Positions 22,437 through 29,857 of a stretch of 29,857 bases of DNA are shown here, piece after piece. The notes under the pieces were generated by a model. It was not told the origin of the DNA, did not search any database, and worked only from the letters and a program-made list of their open reading frames with translations. Each line of letters starts with the position of its first letter. Position 1 is the stretch's first letter. Made by a program: the position numbers and the translations under genes. This stretch comes from Chloroflexota bacterium. Its GTDB lineage: Bacteria > Chloroflexota > Chloroflexia > JAMDCE01. The stretch covers positions 1 through 29,857 of the forward strand of contig JAMDCE010000230.1 of assembly GCA_023489135.1 (NCBI GenBank), in the 5' to 3' direction.

Positions 22437-25115
22437 GTGACTGATGAGATTCCCACGGGGGCACCAGTCGCTCCCTGGCATGCCCTCAGCCAGCGAGAGG
22501 TGTTAGCCCGCCTGGAGAGTGATCCTCTACGAGGGCTCACTCTCGATGAGGCAAGACGGCGCCTGGAAAGGTTCGGTCCAAATCGGCTCGCTGAGGAACG
22601 GCCGGTCACTTTCTGGGAAGTTGCCCGCGAAGAAGTGACCGAGCCGATGATCGTCCTGCTCCTCGTCGTGGGCATGATCTATGCCCTTTCGGGAGAGATT
22701 CACGATGCCATAGCGATCTTCTTCGTCATAGCGGTCGTGGTCTTCGTCGAGGTCTTCAACGAGTATCGCGCGAAAGCGGCTATCGCCTCGCTGCGGCGTC
22801 TGGCTGAACCCACCTCTCCAGCGGTTCGAGGTGGTCGTTACCAGGACCTGCTGACGGAAGAACTTGTGCCCGGCGACCTGGTGCTGCTGCGCCCCGGCGA
22901 ACGAGTGCCGGCCGATCTACGACTGTTGGAGGCGATCGGGCTGCGGATCGACGAGTCGAGCCTCACAGGAGAATCGGTTCCCGTAACCAAGAATGTCGAT
23001 GCGGTCGAACTGGGGGCGGAGCTGGGTGACCGCTACGATATGGCGCACGCCGGGACGCTGGTAACATCAGGCAAGGGCCGCGGAGTGGTGGTGGCGACGG
23101 GCGTGGCCACCGAGATCGGACGGATTGCGGGCATGGTACGCGAGGCTCGGGAGCCCCGCACGCCGCTGCAGCTCGCAATGCGCCAGCTCGCAGGATGGCT
23201 CGTCTGGCTGGCCCTCGGCTTCAGCCTTCTGGTCCCGGTCCTCGGGTTCCTCTTCGGCCAACCATTGAGACAGATGATTCTCACCGGGCTGACGCTCGCT
23301 TTCGCTACGATCCCGGAGGAGCTGCCCATCCTTATCATGATTGTGCTTGGATTGGGGGCGCTAAAGCTGTCGCGCCAGAACGCTATTGTCAAGCGGCTCC
23401 GCGCGGGGGAGACGCTGGGCAGCGTCTCGACCGTCGCCACCGACAAGACCGGCACTATCACTGAAAACCGCATGGCCGTGGTCGAGATGCGCGTTGCCGG
23501 CCGGGCGCAGGCGATGTCGCCCCAAGAGGCAGCTACGGTCCCCGACGGACAGATGCTCCTGGAGCTAGGTGCCCTTGCCAGCGATGCAACCATTGCCATA
23601 ACGGATGGTCGAGACGGCTTTGCCGGCGACCCCACCGACACGGCCTTTCTGGTCGCTGCGAAAGCTGTAGGCATAGATCTGGCTCGGCTGTTCGGCGATG
23701 GCCTGGTAGAGGAGTTTACCTTCGACGAGCGGCGCAGGTTGATGTCAGCCATTTACAGACGCAATAATCGGCTGGTAGTAGTGGCCAAAGGTTCTCCCGA
23801 GGCGATCCTGATCCGCTGCTCCCGGCAGTTCGATGGAGGGGTCGAGCGGTCGCTGGACGAAGAAAGTCGGCGTGCAGCTTTAGCCCTGGCCGAGCAGATG
23901 GCAGGGCGGGGCCTACGAGTGCTGGCTCTGGGCTATAAGACGCTGCCTCAGGATATCCTCTCTGGCAGGGAAGGCGGGGCGGACCGATTGCTTTCGGCGG
24001 AGGTAGCGGAGGCAAATCTTACCTTTGCTGGCATGGCCGGGTTGCTCGACCCGCCTCGCTCTGAGGTGCCTGGTGCGCTGGGCGAGTTGCGCACCGCTGG
24101 CATTCGAGTTCTCATGCTCACCGGAGATCACCCTGCCACCGCTAAGGCCATCGCAGCCGCGGTGGGCATCGACGGCGGGCGTGTTCTCTCGGGGCGCGAT
24201 ATCGAGATGCTAGACGACGTGGGGCTGCAGAGTGCGATGAAAGAAGCCTCTGTCTACGCACGGATTTCCCCCGCCCATAAACTGCGTATCGTACGGGCGT
24301 TACACGGTACAGGCGAGGTTGTGGCCGTAACTGGCGATGGGGTCAACGATGCGCCTGCCCTCAAGGAGGCGGATATTGGGGTGGCCATGGGCCAGACCGG
24401 CACCGACGTAGCCAGGGAGGCGGCAGATATGGTACTCGCAGACGATAACTTCGCCACGATCGCGGTGGCTGTGCGGGAAGGTCGTAAGCTGTATGATAAC
24501 CTCCGCAAAGCCGTCCGATACTATTTGGCCGCCAAGCTTGCGTTGATAAGTACCTCGCTTCTGGCTGTGCTGGCTCAGCTACCGGTGCCGTTCACTCCCA
24601 TCCAGATCGTAGTGATAGACCTGTTTATGGACCTGGGGGTCTCGGTGGGTCTTACTACCGAGCCAGCGGAGGGCGATGTGATGGCTCGTCCGCCACGTGA
24701 TCCAAAACATCCGTTTATGGACCATGCGATGCAACTGGGCATCTTCTTGAGCGGGCTCTCCCTCTGCGCCGGCGTCACAATCGCCTACATCTGGGCGTTC
24801 TGGCGGGGCAGCACATCCGCTCAGGCGCAGACGTTAGCCTTTGCCACATGGATGGTCGGCCACGTGGTGCTGGCATTTCATATGCGTACCGAGCGGCAGC
24901 CGCTGGCCCTGGCCGGGCTGTTCTCGAACCCGGCGATGGTTTTGTGGGGAATCACCGTCGTGTTAGTAACCACGCTCTCGACAAATGTGCCAGCTCTAGG
25001 GCAGGCATTCAAGGTAGTACCGCTCACGGCCGAGGACTGGCTCGTAGCCCTGGCGGTCTCTATCGTCGCAACCTCGTGGTGGGAGGCGTGGAAGCTCTGG
25101 CGTTGGGGAACCTGA
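22437..25115 (+). CDS. P2-type cation-transporting ATPase
   Basis: 892 residues. The N-terminal cation-ATPase domain (WHALSQREVLARLES, GLTLDEARRRLERFGPN) is followed by ten membrane helices. The actuator loop is SLTGESVPVTK (175-185), the phosphorylation site DKTGT (336-340), the M4 motif IPEELP (292-297) and the hinge GDGVNDAPALKEADIG. The PEELP variant and C-terminal helices resemble bacterial Ca2+/Mg2+/H+-type P-ATPases of the PMA/PMR group. It lacks the HMA and CPC features of metal pumps, so a role in general cation balance is more likely than metal resistance. The GTG start has no obvious Shine-Dalgarno; it lies 85 nt after the first ATPase. Confidence 0.88.
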   Translation: MTDEIPTGAPVAPWHALSQREVLARLESDPLRGLTLDEARRRLERFGPNRLAEERPVTFWEVAREEVTEPMIVLLLVVGMIYALSGEIHDAIAIFFVIAVVVFVEVFNEYRAKAAIASLRRLAEPTSPAVRGGRYQDLLTEELVPGDLVLLRPGERVPADLRLLEAIGLRIDESSLTGESVPVTKNVDAVELGAELGDRYDMAHAGTLVTSGKGRGVVVATGVATEIGRIAGMVREAREPRTPLQLAMRQLAGWLVWLALGFSLLVPVLGFLFGQPLRQMILTGLTLAFATIPEELPILIMIVLGLGALKLSRQNAIVKRLRAGETLGSVSTVATDKTGTITENRMAVVEMRVAGRAQAMSPQEAATVPDGQMLLELGALASDATIAITDGRDGFAGDPTDTAFLVAAKAVGIDLARLFGDGLVEEFTFDERRRLMSAIYRRNNRLVVVAKGSPEAILIRCSRQFDGGVERSLDEESRRAALALAEQMAGRGLRVLALGYKTLPQDILSGREGGADRLLSAEVAEANLTFAGMAGLLDPPRSEVPGALGELRTAGIRVLMLTGDHPATAKAIAAAVGIDGGRVLSGRDIEMLDDVGLQSAMKEASVYARISPAHKLRIVRALHGTGEVVAVTGDGVNDAPALKEADIGVAMGQTGTDVAREAADMVLADDNFATIAVAVREGRKLYDNLRKAVRYYLAAKLALISTSLLAVLAQLPVPFTPIQIVVIDLFMDLGVSVGLTTEPAEGDVMARPPRDPKHPFMDHAMQLGIFLSGLSLCAGVTIAYIWAFWRGSTSAQAQTLAFATWMVGHVVLAFHMRTERQPLALAGLFSNPAMVLWGITVVLVTTLSTNVPALGQAFKVVPLTAEDWLVALAVSIVATSWWEAWKLWRWGT

Positions 25116-25604
25116 TAGGCGACCACCGGGCATCCGCACGTGGTCGCCTGTACATCCGAGAGAATGGGCGTCAAGGCTGGACGACTTCCGGGTCGATCTA
25201 CTCGGCCGGACGGGAGCCCGCCGAGTAGATTTCGAGCCGCCCTCCGCTAGCGTAACGCACCCTGGCAGATGGTCGGGCAGAACGCCCGGCGCGGATGGAG
25301 TAGTTTCATCACTTCGGGACGAACCCTTTCCGCGAAGTGGGTGTAGCTTTGCCACGTGATACTGCAGCTTGGGGCCGTGGACGGCAGCGAGCCAGAAGTT
25401 CTCGTGAAGGACATTGTCTACAATCCTCCTCGCCATTTTTATGCTGCTGGGAGAACGTATCCTTGTGCGTGATAACAGAGAACTCTGTGTGGTTTAGCCC
25501 CAGCCCTATGAACGGCGAGAGAATTAGCTATAAGTAGGAGGCGTGCTTTACTTTCCCTCCGAGATGCGTAAACTAGAAGGCAATGTTGAATAGGGGCACT
25601 CACG
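25116..25604. other. Intergenic region with two strong inverted repeats
   Basis: Perfect 9-bp arms GGCGACCAC/GTGGTCGCC (25118-25126, 25140-25148) and perfect 11-bp arms ATCTACTCGGC/GCCGAGTAGAT (25196-25206, 25220-25230) follow the ATPase stop. They probably end transcription or stabilise the mRNA, though T-tracts are short. From 25231 to 25604 no complete gene is supported. One minus-strand stretch reads YTHFAERVRPEVMKLLHP and looks protein-like but has neither start nor continuation, so it may be a gene remnant. Confidence 0.55.
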
Positions 25605-26093
25605 ATGAAGAGGAAGACTTGGGAGCAGGGCTGGGTAGTTGACATAGCTCTGAGTCTTGAACTGGTGTTAGGGGTGGCCTCCGGCCTAATGGGTATTGTG
25701 GCTCTGGTACTGGCCACATTCGGGCCTATAATGCGGCGGGAGAGCGCGCCTCCACCGATTCTCTACGTCACTGGTGCGGATGCGCGATGGCTGCCGAGCC
25801 TGGCGGCAGCGGGGTTGTCGTCCATCACTACAGTCTTTCTCGTCGTGATGCTGTTAAGCTCGGTGGGCATCGCCATCGGCGCTTATGTACACGGCTGGCG
25901 TAGGGCCAGGAGCGGGCTGGTACTGCTCTGGCTATGTAGCGCCATCTTCAGTGTCGGCTTGATGATCTGCGACCTCAGTATCGCGGCGTATCTACTGGCC
26001 GCCGGACCAAAGGCCGTCGTGGCGGCCATCGTCGGGAGCTTCGCTGAGCTATGGGCCGTCACGGCTAGGAATAGTCGGGACGGTGAACAATGA
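25605..26093 (+). CDS. Hypothetical membrane protein
   Basis: 162 residues with three to four hydrophobic segments (about 13-43, 66-98, 103-124, 124-145) and short polar tails. There are no catalytic motifs. Start ATG 25605 lacks a strong ribosome binding site. I do not recognise a family. It stands alone between the ATPase block and the converging thioredoxin-like/MerR pair. Confidence 0.5.
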   Translation: MKRKTWEQGWVVDIALSLELVLGVASGLMGIVALVLATFGPIMRRESAPPPILYVTGADARWLPSLAAAGLSSITTVFLVVMLLSSVGIAIGAYVHGWRRARSGLVLLWLCSAIFSVGLMICDLSIAAYLLAAGPKAVVAAIVGSFAELWAVTARNSRDGEQ

Positions 26094-26259
26094 GAAGCTG
26101 ACGATTATCGTGCGCTCGCCCCTATCAGCGGCAAATCAAGACAAAAACCTGGAGTTCTGATCTATGAACCACTCACAGTAGTCAATCTCGGCGGGCGCAT
26201 TCCACAGCAGAAAGGCGGTTATCTTGGGCGCCTTCGATTCTCCTATGGCTAAGAAAACA

Positions 26260-26295
26260 GACCCAGATCGTTCCTATCGAGAGACGATCTGGGTC
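26260..26295. terminator. Bidirectional terminator hairpin
   Basis: Perfect 12-bp arms GACCCAGATCGT and ACGATCTGGGTC separated by 12 bases, between converging genes (25605 plus, 26344 minus). A-rich sequence (aagaaaaca) before the left arm gives a T-tract for minus-strand transcripts. Confidence 0.7.
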
Positions 26296-26343
26296 CGATT
26301 TAGCGCGTTGGCTCCCTCTGTGGCAGCTCCCGCTATCGGTGTA

Positions 26344-26610
26344 TCAGAGTGGTTGTCCAAGCCCCGCGGCGCGAAGTGTGGCCTCATCATGGCCACGTCC
26401 AGCACAGCAATCAGCGAGTTTGCCGTCGATCACCACGGCTGGAACCGAGCGGATATCCAGGTCCTTGGCCCGGCGTGCCACGTCTGAGTCACGCATGTCC
26501 AGGACATTGACTTGGCAGGATGGACAGGCGAGTCGCTTGACTAGTTCGACCGCCTCTTCGCACGCCGGGCATCCTGCGGTGAAGACTTCGATCTTGCGTT
26601 TAGCATTCAC
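26344..26610 (-). CDS. Thioredoxin/glutaredoxin-like small thiol protein
   Basis: 88 residues. A thioredoxin-fold start (KIEVFTAGCPACEEAVELV) has active-site CPAC (Cys14, Cys17), a second CPSC at 29-32, a cis-Pro loop (IRSVPAVVIDGKLADCC) and a short C-terminus. Extra Cys make it metal-binding capable. Start GTG 26610 has AAGGAGG in place; an earlier GTG overlaps that site. It is the only gene downstream of the Hg-type MerR (58-nt gap), so it is probably mercury-induced. Small thioredoxins of this type occur in mer loci of Gram-positive and related bacteria, where they may deliver or reduce thiol-bound metal. Confidence 0.8.
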   Translation of the reverse strand: MNAKRKIEVFTAGCPACEEAVELVKRLACPSCQVNVLDMRDSDVARRAKDLDIRSVPAVVIDGKLADCCAGRGHDEATLRAAGLGQPL

Positions 26611-26667
26611 AGTTGTCACCTCCTTCCCTCGTGTATCGATTAGATGGTTGAGTCGTTAGCATCACCG

Positions 26668-27072
26668 TTACCGTGCCGTAACCAGGGCACGCAATATTGG
26701 ACACTCTTTAGTCGGGCCACTTCCAACGCACATCGCCACCAGCTCCGAGAGGACTTCCTTCATCCTCTCCAAGTCTCGGATCTTCGCCTCGATGTCGTTG
26801 AGCTTCGCCTGTGCCCGGTTCTTGACGTCTGCGCAGTCGGCGTCAGGGCCAGCTTTCAGACAGAGGAGTCCCGAGATTTCTTTGAGAGAGAACCCCAGCT
26901 CTTGGGCACGTTTGATAAACTTTATGCGCGTAGCGACATCCCGGGAATACTGTCGGTAGCCAGAGTCACTTCGTGGCGGCTCGGGTATCAGCCCCCGTCG
27001 TTCATAATAGCGAACCGTTTCCACTTTCACCTGTGCCGTCTTGGCCAGCTGACCTATCGTGAGATATCTCAA
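26668..27072 (-). CDS. merR: MerR, mercury(II)-responsive regulator
   Basis: 134 residues. An N-terminal winged helix (MRYLTIGQLAKTAQVKVETV, RYYERRGLIPEP) is followed by the dimer helix and metal loop. The three Hg-binding Cys are Cys80 (DADCADVK), Cys115 (AMCVGSG) and Cys124 (ECPIL). Their spacing of 35 and 9 residues is identical to Cys82/117/126 of Tn501 MerR, which distinguishes Hg sensors from Zn, Cu or redox MerR relatives. TTG 27072 is chosen because GGAGGTGG lies upstream and the product then starts MRYLTIG like other MerR; earlier ATGs lie at or before the likely transcription start. It is transcribed with the thioredoxin-like gene. The merA, merT and merP genes are absent from the window. 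Confidence 0.92.
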   Translation of the reverse strand: MRYLTIGQLAKTAQVKVETVRYYERRGLIPEPPRSDSGYRQYSRDVATRIKFIKRAQELGFSLKEISGLLCLKAGPDADCADVKNRAQAKLNDIEAKIRDLERMKEVLSELVAMCVGSGPTKECPILRALVTAR

Positions 27073-27096
27073 CTCTTCCACCTCCATGCGCGTCAT

Positions 27097-27128
27097 AGTA
27101 TAAACCCTACACCTAGGTACGGAGTCAA
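27097..27128 (-). promoter_or_regulatory. mer operator/promoter with long spacer
   Basis: On the minus strand, TTGACT and TATACT are separated by 20 nt, longer than normal, as in MerR-activated promoters. The spacer holds a dyad CCGTACCTAGGTGTAGG resembling the mer operator (CCGTAC...GTACGG). Confidence 0.75.
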
Positions 27129-27421
27129 GCGTTTTTGACAACTCACTCGCGGTTACTGTCGTCTGATCATAGAGGTAAGAAGAGGATTGTGCGACATCTG
27201 GGCTGCAGAAGTTGCCTAGCCTCAAGAGTCGGATCGGAAAGATGCATCTTGCGCGAGATCGGTTCAAGCCCTCCCGTGGTACACGGACGGTGTACGCGGG
27301 ATCCCGCAGAGCGGGACGATACTTGCAGTATTAGAATGTATCGGGCCAGGCACAAGCGCTCCATATCGGGAGCCACCAGTCACAGCCTTCCACTCGAGAC
27401 CATAACCTCGGGCCACGGCCT

Positions 27422-27810
27422 TCAGCCGACCCGAACGAGCTTGCCGTTTAGCAGGAAGCCGTGGTACTCTTCCGCGACCACGAACGGCACCACTGTGAAG
27501 TGCGGCGGCTCGCCAGTCCGATACCAGTCAGGCCCGTTGCTCATTGGCCCATCGATGTCCCAATCCCAATCATTAACCAATCAGACGACCAGGTGTGGTC
27601 CGCTGCCCCCGTGCCCGATGTGCCTCCGAATCCCACCTCCCCACCATGTCTGGGTCCGACCAGATGTCTCCCGGCTCGGGCTCACCCCTGTTCGTAGTAA
27701 AGCGGTCAGCGTCCTTCGCGATGAGTTGGCACATAATCTCGTCCATCTGCTGACCGCGGATCAGCCGGGCCATGACCTCTCCGATGTAGACGGCGCCCCG
27801 GAGCTTTGCG
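27422..27810 (-). pseudogene. Remnant of an unrecognised gene
   Basis: Protein-like stretches lie in different frames: GEVMARLIRGQQMDEIMCQL and GDIWSDPDM, then, after a frame change and an in-frame TGA, DWDWDIDGPMSNGPDWYRTG and EEYHGFLLNGKLVRVG before TGA at 27422-27424. Residue composition and continuity suggest one former gene. I do not recognise it. The TGA here is not followed by a convincing hairpin and the frame is broken elsewhere, so it is decay rather than Sec. The following 300 nt up to merR carry no supported gene. Confidence 0.45.
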
Positions 27811-27812
27811 CC

Positions 27813-28448
27813 CAATATCTGCCTGCTCAGACGCTCAAGGAGACGGAAAGCGTCGGCCACGGGCACGGTGAAGGCGTAGGGGCGCTCGACCAGCCACATG
27901 GCTGCCTTATCGGCAGAGAGGAAGAAGTCCTGGTTGTCGCAGCAGGTTGCTCGGAGGTTCTGTCGGTCTATCTAGTCACAAAGGACACCACGGCGCTCGG
28001 TGGTCGCACCTCTTCCACACCCTCCGGCCTCACCGCGACGGTGATCACTTGCCCCGTGGCGCAACAGGGCGAGTGATTTGGGCGCTCTCGTTGATCAGCG
28101 CTTGGAGCAACAGGGCATCAGCGGCACACCAGGCGTGCAAGGCGCGGTCCCTCCCTTGCGGGACGACCTCGTGGGAAGTGGGCGCAATAGAACGCCCGAG
28201 GCCAAGCAGCCGCCCGTGAGCGTCGAACTCGGCATCGGGTGAAGACTTGCGAGATAGTTGCCGCTGCCAAATGAGTGGGCAGGCCAATGGCATGGTCGAT
28301 CTCATCTGCCGAGGCAGGCTGCCCATTCGCCAGGATTCGCAGAATCGTGGGGAGCATGAGAGCGCCTGCCGAGCAGCGAGTGTCGTCGGGAACGCCTGAT
28401 GCGGCAGCCACCTTTCTCAGTGAGCTTCTCGATCTGGTCTGCCGTCAT
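27813..28448 (-). pseudogene. merB: Frameshifted organomercurial lyase (Cys-type merB)
   Basis: Starting at ATG 28448 (MTADQIEKLTEK) and changing frame at least four times, the minus strand gives a near-complete MerB: LPTILRILANGQPASADEID, GRLLGLGRSIAPTSHEV, LHAWCAADALLLQALI (the Cys96 and Asp99 equivalents), SPCCATGQVITVAVRPEGV, NLRATCCDNQDFF (the Cys159 equivalent as Cys) and VPVADAFRLLERL. Frame changes occur near 28425, 28240, 28090 and 27965. It lies upstream of merR in the same orientation and was probably once part of a mer operon. The working copy may now be the Sec version at 29058. Confidence 0.85.
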
Positions 28449-28598
28449 AGGCCAATTTCCCCAGGGTCACGGGCACCCTTAGCCTCGCATTCTAAGCCTA
28501 CGACGTAAGTTTAAGGCTTACAGTGAACACTTTCAAGGGTAGGCGAGGCGGGCCTGATCTCGGCTGGCTCACTGTTCTCGTTAAGGCTTCCCTGCTTG

Positions 28599-28644
28599 TT
28601 GACATCGTTGCCCATATTCTGTAGTATACGGATATCCTGATATA
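28599..28644 (+). promoter_or_regulatory. Promoter and palindromic operator of the cmtR-like/merB operon
   Basis: TTGACA (28599-28604), 17-nt spacer, TAGTAT (28622-28627). An imperfect 20-bp palindrome centred on GGATATCC (28625-28644) overlaps the -10 box and start site, fitting repression by the adjacent regulator. Confidence 0.75.
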
Positions 28645-28675
28645 AATGCAGAGCAGCTTCTTAGGAGGTAAGGGG

Positions 28676-29020
28676 ATGCAATCCGTGGAAATGCCCGCGG
28701 AGCAAGTCGAACTGCAGACGGAAGTCTTGAGCAAGTTCTTCCGTGGTCTCGGCGACCCGACCAGGGTAAGGATCATCGAATACCTGCTGGAAGGAGACAA
28801 GAGCGTCGGTGAACTGGTGTCTTTGCTGCACTCGCCGCAGGGGCGGGTGTCAACACACCTTGCCTGTCTGCGCTGGTGTGGCTACGTCTCGTCGTACAAG
28901 AACGGCCGCAACGTCTACTATCGCGCCGACGATCAACGCGTCAGGGACATCCTGCGTCTGGCCAAAGAGATGATCTTCGACAATGCCCAACGGATCGTCT
29001 GCTGCAACATTATTCGTTAG
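28676..29020 (+). CDS. CmtR-like ArsR-family metal sensor
   Basis: 114 residues: FFRGLGDPTRVRIIEYL, recognition helix GRVSTHLACLRWCG, wing KNGRNVYYRADD and C-terminal helix ending RIVCCNIIR. Cys64 and Cys68 in HLACLRWC and Cys109/110 near the C-terminus match the three-Cys Cd/Pb site of CmtR (Cys57, Cys61, Cys102). The start at 28676 has AGGAGG seven nt upstream. It lies 37 nt before the MerB gene and has its own palindromic operator, so it probably controls merB and responds to a soft metal, plausibly Hg or an organomercurial. A decayed relative is at 502-739. Confidence 0.88.
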   Translation: MQSVEMPAEQVELQTEVLSKFFRGLGDPTRVRIIEYLLEGDKSVGELVSLLHSPQGRVSTHLACLRWCGYVSSYKNGRNVYYRADDQRVRDILRLAKEMIFDNAQRIVCCNIIR

Positions 29021-29057
29021 TTCCCATTTCTTATTGCCTTAAGGGAGAACCTTGGTA

Positions 29058-29687
29058 ATGGCTGATTCTGACTCCGTACCACTCAAAAGCCTGGTGCGGT
29101 CCATAAGCGCCGATGAGAAGGCCGTACTGTTGGCATCCTTTGACGCTATCCTCGCGAATACACCTGCGTCTCTCCAGTTCCTCACACAGCGCACAGGTCT
29201 GACTCCTGGAGCCGTGGCCGACGCAACAAAACGTCTTGTTGAACTGGGTCTTCTGGTCTTCGATGAGGCAGGGCTGGTCGTTGGTAGCTTGGGCCTTACG
29301 CTTGTTCCTACGCGCCATCACCTTAGTATGCAGGGCAACGGCTACTATACGTGGTGTGCCGAGGATGCCGTGGGCATACCGGCGGCGCTCAATTTAGACG
29401 CCGCGATAACCTCTTCCTGCTTTCAGTGTGGCCAGCAGGTAGCCATTGAGCTGGAGCGTGGAGAAGTCGTTAAAGCAACTCCGCAAGGGATTCGTTTGTG
29501 GATAGCTGAAGCAGAGGTTGGTCGCTCAATCGTCGGTTGTACCTGACCGCGCATCAATTTCTTCTGCTCGGTCGAGCACTTGGAGGCGTGGCGTCAGCAA
29601 AACCCCGCTCAAGAAGGGCATTCGGCGACCTTGGAGGAAGCTGTCGCTATGGGGCATTTGTTGTGGGGCGAGCTAAACAGAAGATAG
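29058..29687 (+). CDS. merB: Organomercurial lyase MerB with TGA at catalytic Cys159 position (putative selenoprotein)
   Basis: MerB cleaves C-Hg bonds using Cys96, Asp99 and Cys159. From ATG 29058 (AAGGGAG upstream) the frame shows an N-terminal helical domain, then GYYTWCAEDAVGIPAAL with Cys100 and Asp103. A TGA at 29544-29546 is codon 163. The frame continues PRINFFCSVEHLEAWRQQNP, GHSATLEEAVAMGHLLWGEL and stops at TAG 29685-29687, giving 209 residues, the normal MerB length. Spacing from Cys100 to codon 163 is 63 residues, exactly that of Cys96 to Cys159. The local sequence GCT-U-PRINFFCS fits the TCPxINFFCS pattern I recall from many MerB. A SECIS-like hairpin follows at 23 nt. If translated, the enzyme uses a Sec nucleophile; if not, it would lack its C-terminal quarter. 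An extra CFQC lies at 121-124. Confidence 0.88.
29565..29578 (+). promoter_or_regulatory. SECIS-like hairpin for the merB TGA at 29544
   Basis: TGCTC-GGTC-GAGCA: a 5-bp stem (six if the inner G-C closes) with a loop starting GG, 23 nt after the TGA. It lies within sequence coding for conserved MerB residues, so both constraints act on the same bases. Confidence 0.72.
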
Positions 29688-29857
29688 GGTCGGCGATGGC
29701 TGAGAGGACCGCAAGCGTAAGCGCCGTGGAAGATCCGTCAGGCCCGCGGCCAGAATATCTACGCGCTCGTCGCGCTGGACAGGGTCCGGAAAGCGACTGC
29801 CGTCGATGGCGACGAATGCTCCTTGGCGATTACCACTGCCTCATCGAAGACCAGAAG
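29673..29857 (-). pseudogene. Possible transposase remnant at right edge
   Basis: The minus strand reads GAFVAIDGSRFPDPVQRDER followed by VDILAAGLTDLPRRLR and a TAG at 29673-29675. ELVAIDGSKF-type sequences occur early in IS1182-like transposases, which suggests a broken fragment. It ends inside the merB 3' end. A TGA about eight codons before GAFVAIDG and the lack of flanking transposase sequence prevent a firm call; a plus-strand frame from 29697 is also open to the edge. Confidence 0.25.

Noticed and set aside
27135..28076. Long plus-strand open frame of 313 codons.
   Set aside because: Its translation lacks domain features and it covers the minus-strand merB and unknown gene remnants, whose conserved MerB motifs show the true strand.
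16441..29687. A genome-wide code change (TGA read as Trp or Gly) to explain the interrupted genes.
   Set aside because: Many genes here use TGA as a normal stop at the expected end (lgt, M56 peptidase, VKOR, SHOCT), and the two TGAs whose residue can be inferred (MerB, AhpD) fall at Cys positions.
1..29857. Search by eye for tRNA genes, rRNA, CRISPR arrays and a tRNA-Sec.
   Set aside because: No cloverleaf-like sequence, rRNA segment or regularly spaced repeat array was recognised; a computed search with a tRNA covariance model would be decisive.

Overview
The window looks like a chromosomal resistance and cell-envelope region from a GC-rich anaerobic or microaerophilic bacterium. SHOCT-domain proteins beside small exported proteins, a MauE-DsbA fusion with VKOR, a MtrA-like corrinoid protein and probable selenocysteine (Sec) use together suggest Chloroflexota or a neighbouring phylum. 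That placement is inference; there is no rRNA, tRNA or core phylogenetic marker here.

The central observation is that three genes appear truncated by TGA but continue in frame past it. In two of them the TGA sits where the family has a catalytic or redox Cys. After four of the five TGAs a compact hairpin follows whose apical loop begins 17-23 nt downstream, as in bacterial SECIS elements. The genes are an ArsR-type regulator (16441-16740, two TGA), a SAM methyltransferase fused to an AhpD/CMD domain (17017-18156, two TGA, both as CxxU) and an organomercurial lyase MerB (29058-29687, TGA exactly at catalytic Cys159). Many other genes here end at ordinary TGA stops, so this is not a global code change. 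The likely reading is a Sec-based set of genes for handling thiol-reactive metals (mercury, arsenic or similar).

Layout: 1-740 (minus) has the edge of a histidine kinase and a broken CmtR-like regulator. 1034-4195 holds SHOCT and Met-rich exported proteins, an M56 metallopeptidase and lgt. 4285-5889 is an arsR followed by a Cys-rich MtrA-like/DUF4346 gene. 6103-7830 has a small exported Cys-rich protein and a MauE-DsbA fusion. 8063-9171 (minus) is a decayed collagen-like exported gene. 9230-11317 is a partial, rearranged duplicate of the 3985-6555 region carrying a second arsR and a second Cys-rich gene. 11309-13647 is a lipoprotein/permease/ATPase ABC exporter, followed by PBP2 and VKOR. 16285-18221 is the Sec operon with its own operator and terminator. 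18251-19686 is a complete insertion sequence with TIRs and an intact 5-bp target duplication. 19762-25115 holds two P-type ATPases, the first with a structured leader and an atypical CSC ion-site motif. 25605-28448 has a membrane protein, a thioredoxin-like gene under Hg-type MerR, an unrecognised gene remnant and a frameshifted Cys-type merB. 28599-29687 is a CmtR-like regulator with the Sec-merB.

How it may work together (inference): ArsR, CmtR and MerR sensors detect soft metals. MerB cleaves organomercurials, and the methyltransferase-AhpD fusion and the MtrA-like protein may carry out methyl-transfer or redox chemistry on metalloids. P-type ATPases export ions, and small Cys-rich exported proteins plus MauE/DsbA/VKOR maintain thiols outside the membrane. 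Repeated duplication and decay (two arsR, two Cys-rich genes, two merB, two Met-rich exported genes) suggest ongoing turnover of the resistance genes.
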